A stretch of DNA of 64,000 nucleotides from G963422595 sp963422595 (lineage in GTDB: Bacteria > Pseudomonadota > Gammaproteobacteria > UBA4575): contig OY730298.1 in the NCBI GenBank assembly GCA_963422595.1, positions 1,178,001 to 1,242,000 on the forward strand. Reading direction: 5' to 3'. A program made the position numbers and the translations under genes. The notes under the pieces are model-generated. The model saw only the letters and a program-made list of their open reading frames with translations. It made no database searches and had not been told where the DNA came from. Shown here piece after piece: positions 57,255-64,000 of the stretch (its first letter is position 1; the number at the start of each line of letters is the position of its first letter).

Positions 57255-58808
57255 ATGCCTGATATTCACGCCGACAGGATTTTGATCCTTGATTTTGGGT
57301 CACAATACACACAGCTGATTGCCCGCCGTATCCGCGAGTTGGGCACTTACTGCGAAATTTATCCATGGGACGCCGCGGTGGAAAAAATCATAGCCTTTCA
57401 TGCCAAAGGCATCGTGTTATCCGGGGGGGCTGAATCCGTTACGGTGGATAATACTCCTAAAGTATCTGCATCAGTTTTGACTATGGGTATTCCGGTACTT
57501 GGCATTTGTTATGGCATGCAGACCATGAGCAAACAAATGGGCGGACAGGTTGAGATTGCGGACAAACGCGAGTTTGGCTACGCTCAGGTCAAATTTGAGA
57601 CGTCTTCAGAATTATTTTCCGACATTGCCGGGCATACCCTTGACGTATGGATGTCGCATGGAGATCGCGTCGTCAGGCCGCCCACGGGATTCAAGATTAT
57701 TGCCAGCAATGAAAGCGCACCAGTTGCCGGCATCGCCGATGACCAACGCAAGCTATTCGGCTTGCAATTTCACCCTGAAGTGACGCACACCGAACAGGGC
57801 AAACGCATACTACAGTGCTTTGTAAGCAAGATTTGTAATTGCAGTGCAACCTGGACCGCGGTCAACGTCATTCACGCGTCGATTGAGCAGATACGTCGGC
57901 AAGTTGCTTCAGATCATGTATTGCTCGCGCTCTCCGGTGGCGTCGATTCATCCGTAGTTGCGGCATTGTTGCAACAGGCGATTGGTGATCGGCTTACCTG
58001 TATCTTTGTGGATACCGGGCTACTGCGTCTCAATGAAGGTGATCAGGTCATGGAAATCTTCGCGCGGCACCTGGGGGTAAGGGTTATCCGCGTAAATGCG
58101 GGACAACGTTACCTCGACGCGCTGCAAGGCGAGTCGGATCCGGAGCGCAAACGAAAGATTATTGGCAACCTCTTTATTGACATATTTGAACGGGAGGCAG
58201 GCAAGCTGGAGAATGTAAAGTGGTTAGCTCAAGGCACCATTTATCCAGATATTATTGAGTCTGCGGCAGCCACTACCGGCAAGGCGAAACTCATTAAATC
58301 TCATCACAATGTGGCTGGCCTGCCGAGCAAGATGCAACTGCAACTTATAGAACCCCTGAAAGAACTGTTCAAAGATGAAGTGCGCAACGTCGGATTAGAG
58401 CTTGGCATACCGCGTGCTATCGTCTTTCGGCACCCCTTCCCAGGCCCCGGTTTGGGCGTGCGCATACTGGGTGCGGTGGAAAAAAAATATGCCGATTTAC
58501 TGCGCCGTGCCGATGACATCTTTATAATGGAACTTAAAAGCAACGACTTATACGATAGTGTTTCTCAAGCCTTCGCGGTTTTCATGCCGGTAAAATCGGT
58601 AGGAATCATGGGAGATGGGAGAGAGTATGACTACGTGATCGCACTGCGCGCCGTGGAGACCGTGGATTTCATGACTGCGCGCTGGGCACGTTTGCCGTAT
58701 GAGTTTTTAAGCCACGTCTCGCGACGCATCATCAACGAAGTCGCTGGCATTTCCAGAGTAACTTACGACATTTCTGACAAGCCACCTGCCACCATCGAAT
58801 GGGAATGA
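57255..58808 (+). CDS. guaA: GMP synthase (glutamine-hydrolysing)
   Basis: Aminates XMP to GMP with glutamine. The 517-residue product has the N-terminal amidotransferase domain ([20 protein letters not shown], catalytic Cys in GICYGMQTM, His/Glu in [13 protein letters not shown]). The ATP-pyrophosphatase domain shows the SGGVDSSV loop, and the dimer domain has [14 protein letters not shown]. The conserved end is PPATIEWE. Its 3' end is a known island integration site in other bacteria, but here the break lies in the next gene, tadA. Confidence 0.97.
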   Translation: MPDIHADRILILDFGSQYTQLIARRIRELGTYCEIYPWDAAVEKIIAFHAKGIVLSGGAESVTVDNTPKVSASVLTMGIPVLGICYGMQTMSKQMGGQVEIADKREFGYAQVKFETSSELFSDIAGHTLDVWMSHGDRVVRPPTGFKIIASNESAPVAGIADDQRKLFGLQFHPEVTHTEQGKRILQCFVSKICNCSATWTAVNVIHASIEQIRRQVASDHVLLALSGGVDSSVVAALLQQAIGDRLTCIFVDTGLLRLNEGDQVMEIFARHLGVRVIRVNAGQRYLDALQGESDPERKRKIIGNLFIDIFEREAGKLENVKWLAQGTIYPDIIESAAATTGKAKLIKSHHNVAGLPSKMQLQLIEPLKELFKDEVRNVGLELGIPRAIVFRHPFPGPGLGVRILGAVEKKYADLLRRADDIFIMELKSNDLYDSVSQAFAVFMPVKSVGIMGDGREYDYVIALRAVETVDFMTARWARLPYEFLSHVSRRIINEVAGISRVTYDISDKPPATIEWE

Positions 58809-58824
58809 TCAATAAAATACATTC

Positions 58825-58985
58825 TTTATGATATTGATGTGTGTATCTTAAGACCAGCCAGGATAAATGCACCGGAGCAATGAAAAATCCCGCGTAAAAA
58901 TTAAACCCTGAATCTTACTTATTCCTGCTCTTTCTATTTCCTATTTCCTAATTACCCGGTACATCCTGAACGTCCACGTTCATAA
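58825..58985. repeat. dispersed intergenic repeat, copy F
   Basis: Composite of two other copies. From 58825 it resembles copy D (ctttatgatattga and ~65 nt). From 58893 to 58942 it is identical over 50 nt to copy E. Then a degenerate core follows. It fills the space between guaA and the broken tadA. Confidence 0.75.
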
Positions 58986-59037
58986 CAGCTAGTCAAATCA
59001 GGTATAGTTAGCCTCTAACGAAAAACACCAAAGCAGC

Positions 59038-59187
59038 ATGAATACTATGCCTTTAGCTGATGACGAACGTCGCATGCACGTGGCCCTGCGGTTGGCGCGC
59101 TATGCGGCAGCCACCCAGGAAATACCGGTTGGCGCGCTGGTCGTTATTGATGGCGACATTGTTGGCAAGGGCTGGAACCGTCCCCAT
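59038..59187 (+). pseudogene. tadA: tadA, truncated before the deaminase active site
   Basis: N-terminal ~50 codons of tRNA adenosine-34 deaminase: MPLADDERRMHVALRLARYA, then EIPVGALVVIDGDIVGKGWN and RPH. In the intact enzyme the catalytic HAE motif and the two zinc cysteines would follow. Here the sequence runs into an integrase fragment in a different frame. tadA is normally essential, so an intact copy should exist elsewhere or be rebuilt at the other end of the island. ATG 59038 or the in-frame ATG at 59047 may be the start. Confidence 0.8.
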
Positions 59188-59524
59188 TCGCACGGATTAC
59201 CAACGAGACGTACTCCACCGCGCCCATCAATTGGCCGGCCGAGGCTCACTGATTCCCGGCTACCTGATGTATGTGCAGAAAATGCGAAAGTATGAGAAAC
59301 AAACTCAGAAAGCAGGCCTCTGCAAGATGCATAGCCTCCGCCATGCCTACGCCCAGACACGCTACCAGCAACTCACCGGCTGGCCAGCCCCGGCCTGCGG
59401 TGGCTCCACCAGCAAACGACTCACCCCAAAACAAAGGCAAACCGACCTCAAAGCCAGGCTCATCATTTCCAAAGAAATGGGCCATACCCGCGAACAAATA
59501 ACAGCCACTTATCTTGGTCGTTAA
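59188..59524 (+). pseudogene. tyrosine integrase, C-terminal remnant
   Basis: Read in frame with 59060, codons from about 59188 encode TDYQRDVLHRAHQLAGRG, then a linker and HSLRHAYAQTRYQQLTG with the HxxR of tyrosine recombinases. It ends ISKEMGHTREQITATYLGR, with the MGH motif and the catalytic Tyr region. The N-terminal half, including the first catalytic Arg, is missing and replaced by tadA. It marks the left end of the accessory island. Confidence 0.78.
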
Positions 59525-59814
59525 TAAAACTCTCAAACCACCTGCTCTTAGGGTTTCGTCCTGGCCGTAAGGCCCACCCACCCTCGCCGGGAGGCAGATG
59601 GGCCAGCCAGCTGTCCCATCCACAAAAGGGTATGAAAAGACACCCGATTCAAGGACTACTTATCGCAAGTGGCTGTGTTCCTCCTTGAGTCGGGTGTTTG
59701 ATAAATGTCCAGGTCACAAGCGGCGTCGCATCCTTCTTAAAATGCGAACCGTTTTCTCTTCTAGGATTCTTGCTGCTAGGGGGTGGGTTTTAAGTTTACT
59801 AAGAGTAAAAATAT
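59525..59814. other. island leader region with long inverted repeat
   Basis: About 290 bases with no gene. A 15-bp inverted repeat lies at 59641-59655 (cacccgattcaagga) and 59682-59696 (tccttgagtcgggtg), with one G-U pair and a 26-base loop. It could terminate transcription from the integrase side or be the end of a small mobile element. Confidence 0.5.
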
Positions 59815-59842
59815 TTGCTAAGAGTCAAATTTCATGTATAAT
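59815..59842 (+). promoter_or_regulatory. sigma-70 promoter before the retron-like module
   Basis: TTGCTA at 59815-59820 and TATAAT at 59837-59842, 16 bases apart. The predicted start near 59849 would make a long leader (about 350 nt) before the first small gene, as expected for a retron RNA. Confidence 0.6.
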
Positions 59843-59899
59843 GGCTCGCAGACTGGATGCTACCGTCCAGATCGTTCTTTAATAAGTTTAACCTCTAAA

Positions 59900-60142
59900 A
59901 ATTGGTACCTTGATGCAGTCCATTTCCTATCGGGATGGGCGATGCCGGTAAGTCATCTCACTGAAGCCAAAAGACAATCGACCGCCGATCCGTGACACGA
60001 GCTATCCGTCACACGGCAAACGTCAATTCGTAAACGTCCGTCAGCAGTTGACCGCTAACCGGTAATATGGGGCAACGGTTAAATGGGGACAGGATGACCT
60101 TCGGTCGAAGATAGGTTCCGCTGTGTTTCTTTCGGTCCAATT
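59900..60142 (+). ncRNA. candidate retron msr-msd RNA
   Basis: A non-coding stretch rich in stems between a strong promoter and the reverse transcriptase module. Its ends pair: AATTGG-t-ACC (59900-59909) with GGTCCAATT (60134-60142), nine pairs with one bulge. This could be the a1/a2 stem of a retron. Inside are GTGAC/GTCAC near 59992-60012, AACCG/CGGTT near 60056-60080 and GACC/GGTC near 60096-60106. The branch guanosine cannot be named. A perfect GGTGCA/TGCACC hairpin follows at 60156-60169. Confidence 0.45.
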
Positions 60143-60203
60143 GTGTGTGGGGACAGGTGCATTTGCACCGATTGACATTCATCCACAGCGAGGTATTTCC
60201 TTT

Positions 60204-60446
60204 ATGGAAACAACTAACTTGTTAAAGAAGGTGCTGCACTCCCTTGAGGCTGTGCAAGCATCTACAAGTGATACAGCGGAACCCAGTGTTAGGGAGCAGT
60301 TGGACGAAGCGATAAGCGATATCCAACAGCTCATAGAAGATGGTGATAGCGATGAAGACGCCCGAAGTAAAGCCTTGGCTTGCTTGGGTAGGGTTTTCGA
60401 TAAGATGCCCTCTATTGTCGCCATCATCAAGTTGTTTTCTGGCTAA
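60204..60446 (+). CDS. small helical protein of the retron-like module
   Basis: An 80-residue acidic protein starting METTNLLKKVLHSLEAVQAS and ending IVAIIKLFSG. The middle is REQLDEAISDIQQLIEDGDS. GAGGT lies before ATG 60204; the frame is open further upstream but crosses the RNA region. I do not recognise the family. It lies 34 bp before the XRE gene. Confidence 0.55.
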   Translation: METTNLLKKVLHSLEAVQASTSDTAEPSVREQLDEAISDIQQLIEDGDSDEDARSKALACLGRVFDKMPSIVAIIKLFSG

Positions 60447-60480
60447 CACAGCGAACCCTTTATCTTTATTGGTGAAATTT

Positions 60481-60768
60481 ATGGATTTAGGTGGAACGAT
60501 TAAACAATGCCGTAAGCTCAAAGGGCTGACACAAGCACAGCTTGCGGAGAAAGTTGATATGTCTGTTTCACACATATCGTTAATTGAACAAAACAAGCGA
60601 GAACCTAGCATTACAGCAGCTGAGTCTATTGCCAGCGCATTGGATATGCCACTAAGCGTTTTAGTCTTCCTCGCTACGGAAAAAGCAAAGATTACCGAAC
60701 TTGATACTAAGCACGTAGAAGCCCTGTCAAAAAACATCATGGAATTGATGGCGAATGCACCAAAGTAA
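60481..60768 (+). CDS. XRE-family helix-turn-helix regulator
   Basis: A 95-residue DNA-binding protein: MDLGGTIKQCRKLKGLTQAQ, then LAEKVDMSVSHISLIEQNKR and EPSITAAESIASALDMPLSV, a full XRE fold. A short C-terminal helix follows. It overlaps the reverse transcriptase start by 14 bp, so the two are translationally coupled. Some retrons carry such an HTH gene beside the RT. Confidence 0.88.
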   Translation: MDLGGTIKQCRKLKGLTQAQLAEKVDMSVSHISLIEQNKREPSITAAESIASALDMPLSVLVFLATEKAKITELDTKHVEALSKNIMELMANAPK

Positions 60769-61774
60769 ACAACCAGCTATCAGAATATCCCCGATAGCGA
60801 ATGTAAAGTCTCTCGCATCAATACTGTCCCTATCTGAACAGGAACTGTTCGAAATAGAAGCAAATGTCGATCAGCTGTGGAAACCCGGAAAGCTACTCAA
60901 GAAAAAGAGCGGTGAGCTCCGTCCTACTAATGATGCGCGTGAACCACTAAAAACTGTCCACGAGCATATAAAAAACAGAATACTGAAGCAGGTTGATTAC
61001 CCCCTTTACATGCAAGGTGGCATCGCTGACCCGAAAAATCCACGCAGCTGCAAGTCACATGCAAAGGTTCATTCTGGTAAGCGGGTTTTAATTGCTGAGG
61101 ACATTAAAGACTTCTTTCCCAGCTCCGATTGCGCTGCAGTGCATGGTATTTGGCAGTATTGTTTCAATTTCTCACCAGATGTAGCGCAGATCTTAACCAC
61201 CCTGACAACGCATAATGGTTGCTTACCCCAAGGCTGGAAGACAAGTGGCTACCTTGCAAATCTCGTATTCTGGGACAAAGAACCCGAGCTGGTTTTATAC
61301 CTTGAGCAGCAAGGATATAGCTATAGCCGCTTTATGGACGATGTAACGGTGTCGAGCCAAACCAGAATGACACAGAAACATAAGACTGATGTGATTTCGA
61401 GCATCTACAGGATGCTATACGGTAAGGGATTTTCCCCTAAACGCAGCAAGCATGAAATTGTCTCTGCCAACGCTCCCATGCAGGTTACGAATCTGGGTGT
61501 AAATGGTAAGCAGCCAACGGTGCCGAAAAAAGAGCGCCAAAAGGTCCGGGCTATGGTCTACCAACTTGAGCAGCGTGCCGATTCTGAGCTGAATACAGTG
61601 CAGTATGTCAAAGACTGGCGGAGCACTTCTGGTAAGGTCGGTCGAATTTCGTCTATGCACCCCAGTGAGGGCGCAGGGCTGCGTAATAGTTTGAGAGCCG
61701 TTAAACCAGACCCCGTATTTATGAATACCATGGTTATTAATAATAGCAGCAAGCGCAACAATCAGCTTGCGTGA
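60755..61774 (+). CDS. retron-type reverse transcriptase
   Basis: A 339-residue RT. Palm motifs are visible: first catalytic Asp in [14 protein letters not shown] (Asp116) and [20 protein letters not shown], the place of the usual LPQGxPTSP. The second catalytic site is [14 protein letters not shown] (Asp195-Asp196; FMDD instead of YxDD). [13 protein letters not shown] corresponds to the VTG region of retron RTs. A basic C-terminus follows. Short length and a missing maturase domain argue against group II introns. Relation to other single-gene defence RTs cannot be excluded. Confidence 0.85.
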   Translation: MHQSKQPAIRISPIANVKSLASILSLSEQELFEIEANVDQLWKPGKLLKKKSGELRPTNDAREPLKTVHEHIKNRILKQVDYPLYMQGGIADPKNPRSCKSHAKVHSGKRVLIAEDIKDFFPSSDCAAVHGIWQYCFNFSPDVAQILTTLTTHNGCLPQGWKTSGYLANLVFWDKEPELVLYLEQQGYSYSRFMDDVTVSSQTRMTQKHKTDVISSIYRMLYGKGFSPKRSKHEIVSANAPMQVTNLGVNGKQPTVPKKERQKVRAMVYQLEQRADSELNTVQYVKDWRSTSGKVGRISSMHPSEGAGLRNSLRAVKPDPVFMNTMVINNSSKRNNQLA

Positions 61775-61790
61775 TGACATTAGGAACACA

Positions 61791-61964
61791 ATGAACAACT
61801 TCTTCGAACACGTTAGCTTTATCTGGTCCATTGCCGAAATCCTGCGCGGCAACTACAAACAATCCGAATACGGCAAAGTGGTTTTGCCCTTCACCGTATT
61901 GCGCCGCCATCTCAATGGGTCACAATATAGCCCTGTAGCAGGAGGTGCCTACCATGGCCAATGA
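61791..61964 (+). pseudogene. hsdM fragment with internal deletion
   Basis: Encodes the typical N-terminus of a type I methylase ([20 protein letters not shown], then [13 protein letters not shown]). It then jumps to an unrelated short end that overlaps the next ribosome site, with a stop at 61962-61964. The SAM-binding and NPPF motifs are gone. The remnant starts 17 bp after the RT gene. It shows that a type I restriction locus once stood here. Confidence 0.8.
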
Positions 61965-62967
61965 TCTGACTACATCCTCAATAGACCGCCAGAATGTCCT
62001 GAACAACCGCTATGCCCTGGAGAAGATCGAAGAGCATCTATCTCTGGGCGGGTTGGAATTTGAGGGTGATGCGCTGTTTACCAAGCAGCAGTTGATGGAG
62101 CTATTCGAGATCAGTGACAGCACCGTGGAAAAGTACCTCTCCAGCCATGGTGACGAGCTTAAGAATAACGGTTACCAGTTGCTAAAAGGTATAAAGCTCA
62201 AGAAATTCAAGGAGATAGTGCATGGTACCGTAACTGATTACGGTACCAAAACCTCGGTTCTTGGGGTGTTCAATTTTCGAGCAACACTAAACTTCGCCAT
62301 GCTGCTGACCGAGAGTGAACGCGCCAAGATTATCCGGTCTCGCATATTGGATATTGTTATCGACGTGGTAGCAGAGCGCGCTGGTGGGCATACCAAGTTC
62401 ATCAACCAGCGGGATACTGACTATCTGCCGTCTGCCTATAAAGAGTACAGCTACCGTAAGGTGTTCACCGATGCCCTGGATAAGCACCTCAATATGGGCA
62501 AGTACAAGTACGGGGTCTATACCAACAAGATTTACCAACTGGTATTTCGAGAAAATGCTAATGAATACAAGCATATACTGAAGCTGGCAAAGAATGACAA
62601 TGTGCGCGAGACCTTCTATTCCGAGGTGCTGAAAGCCATAGCCAGCATCGAGAATGGCTTGGCGGAAGATATGGAGCACAAAGCAACAGAACTGGGCAGG
62701 CAACTCTTCCCAAGTGAACTGGATGAGTTGCTGGACCACTTGGAGAGCAACCCCTACCTAAAGCCCATCATCGACGATGCCCGTACCAAGATGGCAAGCC
62801 GCGATATGAGCTTTCGCGATGCACTGCATACCAAGCTGGAGTCTTACTTGCAGACAGTGCCGGAAGGTGATGTGGAGAAGTTCCTGGGAGAAACCAGCCG
62901 GTCACTGAAAGATCAGCTTTCAGACCCTGACACTCTGGAAGCATTCAAACGGCTGAAGGACCGGTAA
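61954..62967 (+). CDS. RhuM-like/DNA-binding protein of a type I restriction locus
   Basis: A 337-residue protein. It starts [20 protein letters not shown] at ATG 61954 with GGAGGT seven bases before. Residues ~50-75 form a helix-turn-helix ([20 protein letters not shown]). The RhuM-like core follows: [20 protein letters not shown], then RTRSRILDI-like and [22 protein letters not shown]-terminal helical part has [17 protein letters not shown]. Such genes are common between hsdM and hsdR with a doc gene and may act as antitoxin or regulator. Confidence 0.78.
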   Translation: MANDLTTSSIDRQNVLNNRYALEKIEEHLSLGGLEFEGDALFTKQQLMELFEISDSTVEKYLSSHGDELKNNGYQLLKGIKLKKFKEIVHGTVTDYGTKTSVLGVFNFRATLNFAMLLTESERAKIIRSRILDIVIDVVAERAGGHTKFINQRDTDYLPSAYKEYSYRKVFTDALDKHLNMGKYKYGVYTNKIYQLVFRENANEYKHILKLAKNDNVRETFYSEVLKAIASIENGLAEDMEHKATELGRQLFPSELDELLDHLESNPYLKPIIDDARTKMASRDMSFRDALHTKLESYLQTVPEGDVEKFLGETSRSLKDQLSDPDTLEAFKRLKDR

Positions 62968-62970
62968 CTC

Positions 62971-63426
62971 ATGGCAGAGCAATTTTTATACTTTGATGTT
63001 GCCCATGCTGTTGAGGTGCATGACTGGATTATCGAAAACTCCGGTGGTCGTGCGGGCAACAATGACTTGGGTTTGTTAGCCAGCCCATTGGAGCACGTCC
63101 AGAATGATTGGTATTACCCGGAGCTGGAAGACAAACTGACGCATCTGGTTTATGCCATCAATAAGAATCATGCGTTCACGGATGGCAACAAGCGTTCAAG
63201 TATCGCACTGGGAGCATATTTTCTTCAGCTTAATGGCTATGACTTCTGTGTTCAGTATTTTATTCAGGAGATGGAAAATATTGTGGTATGGATTGCGGAT
63301 AATGTTATCGACAAAGACCTGACGCGGAAAATCATCGCCTCGTTAATTTATGAAGACGATTACTCCGAATCGCTAAAACTGGAAATAGCTCACGCGATTA
63401 ATAACTTTAATCACGAACAACAATAG
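62971..63426 (+). CDS. Doc-like Fic-domain toxin
   Basis: A 151-residue Doc/Fic protein. The active-site loop is NHAFTDGNKRSS (His67, Phe69, Asp71, Asn73, Lys74, Arg75), preceded by EDKLTHLVYAINKN. Doc enzymes phosphorylate EF-Tu; Fic enzymes add AMP. The loop is between the two types. It begins four bases after the RhuM-like gene, which suggests a toxin-antitoxin pair. It looks intact although both restriction genes beside it are broken. Confidence 0.85.
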   Translation: MAEQFLYFDVAHAVEVHDWIIENSGGRAGNNDLGLLASPLEHVQNDWYYPELEDKLTHLVYAINKNHAFTDGNKRSSIALGAYFLQLNGYDFCVQYFIQEMENIVVWIADNVIDKDLTRKIIASLIYEDDYSESLKLEIAHAINNFNHEQQ

Positions 63427-63434
63427 GCATCACC

Positions 63435-64000
63435 ATGGTTAAGGGGACAAAGCCAACACAGGAGCTGCATTTTGAAGAAGCCATCGAGCATTGGCTGGTA
63501 GATCACGCCGAGTACGAGTCGGTATCCAACCAGCAATATGATGCTGAACTGGCGTTTGACCCCACCACTATGATTGCCTTTATTAAGGCAGCCCAGCCCG
63601 CCGCATATGAAGCACTGAGCGCCAGTTACAGCAAGCAAGTGGATAATATGGTGGTCCGCCGTATCGCCTCAGAGTGTAACAACAGGGGCTTGTTGGACGT
63701 AATTCGCAATGGGGTGCGTGACCGTGGGCAAGTTGGTTCGACTGGCTTATTTTAAGCCTGCCAGCTCGCTTAATCCTGAAACCGAAGCCCTATATCAACA
63801 GAACCGCTTAACGGTAATGCGTCAGGTGTACTACGACCTGGCGAGTGAAAACGGCATTGATATGGTGCTGTTTATTAATGGTTTACCCATTGCCACCGTG
63901 GATCTGAAAAACCAGTTCACCGGGCAAAATTGGACCCATGCGGTTAAGCAATACAAAAAAGACCGCGTGCCTACGCTGAAAACCCCTCTGTTGCACTTTA
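63435..64000 (+). pseudogene. type I restriction subunit hsdR, frameshifted, cut by window edge
   Basis: Frame one (63435-63755) gives HFEEAIEHWLVDHAEYESV, FDPTTMIAFIKAAQPAAYEA and GLLDVIRNGVRDRG, then ends at 63755. The family continues in the +1 frame from about 63730: KLVRLAYFKPASSLNPETEA, RLTVMRQVYYDL and MVLFINGLPIATVDLKNQFT, with the DxK nuclease site. One extra base near 63729 explains the break. It runs past the window end. Confidence 0.82.

Noticed and set aside
57255..58808. Island attachment at the guaA 3' end
   Set aside because: guaA is complete and followed by a repeat copy and the tadA start; the break is about 380 bp further on, inside tadA.
59641..59696. 15-bp inverted repeat as the retron a1/a2 stem
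   Set aside because: It lies upstream of the promoter and has only a 26-base loop, so it is more likely a terminator or element end.

Overview
The window reads as a gammaproteobacterial chromosome segment from an organism that oxidises C1 and methyl-sulfur compounds. Gammaproteobacterial signs are the gene orders trxB/ftsK/lolA, 4.5S RNA-dnaX-ybaB-recR, nadB divergent from rpoE-rseA-rseB-mucD-lepA, and xseA divergent from guaB-guaA. By eye, the first ~17 kb is more AT-rich than the centre. No rRNA gene, tRNA gene or CRISPR array was recognised. Genus cannot be fixed from this window.

Layout. 1-18.7 kb is housekeeping: redox, DNA translocation, lipoprotein carrier, SRP RNA, clamp loader, recombination, oligoribonuclease, NAD synthesis, the sigma-E envelope-stress operon, LepA and folate synthesis. 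18.8-22.7 kb holds small accessory genes, including a pterin-carbinolamine dehydratase and an orphan HsdR-N-like nuclease. 23.2-28.8 kb is a methanethiol oxidase locus (mtoX, SCO1-like copper protein, MauG-like di-haem protein, two thioredoxin-fold proteins). 29.2-36.3 kb is a formylmethanofuran dehydrogenase/formyltransferase operon (subunits D, B, A, Ftr, C) followed by a 7Fe ferredoxin and a ferredoxin-NADP reductase. 40.4-45.4 kb holds other tetrahydromethanopterin (H4MPT) genes: RFAP synthase, mtdB, mch and two ATP-grasp ligases. The parts fit one route: MtoX releases formaldehyde, MtdB and Mch oxidise it on H4MPT, and the Ftr/Fwd complex passes the formyl group to formate or CO2. In this genome FwdB keeps cysteine ligands and a molybdopterin-binding D subunit is present, so the last step may be a true redox step linked to ferredoxin and NADP.

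46.9-52.9 kb encodes a very large repeat-rich autotransporter. Its signal peptide lies in a different frame from the body, and the two join at a run of eight Cs, which suggests phase variation or a homopolymer error. 53.2-58.8 kb returns to housekeeping (a DksA-like protein with histone-H1-like repeats, xseA, guaB, guaA).

59.0-64.0 kb is an accessory island. It starts with a tadA gene cut off before its active site and joined to a tyrosine-integrase remnant. It continues with a retron-like module (structured RNA, small ORF, XRE regulator, reverse transcriptase) and a decayed type I restriction locus carrying a RhuM-like/Doc pair. A dispersed intergenic repeat family, with exact shared blocks of 18 to 50 nt, lies beside the mtoX, fwd, autotransporter and guaA/tadA loci.
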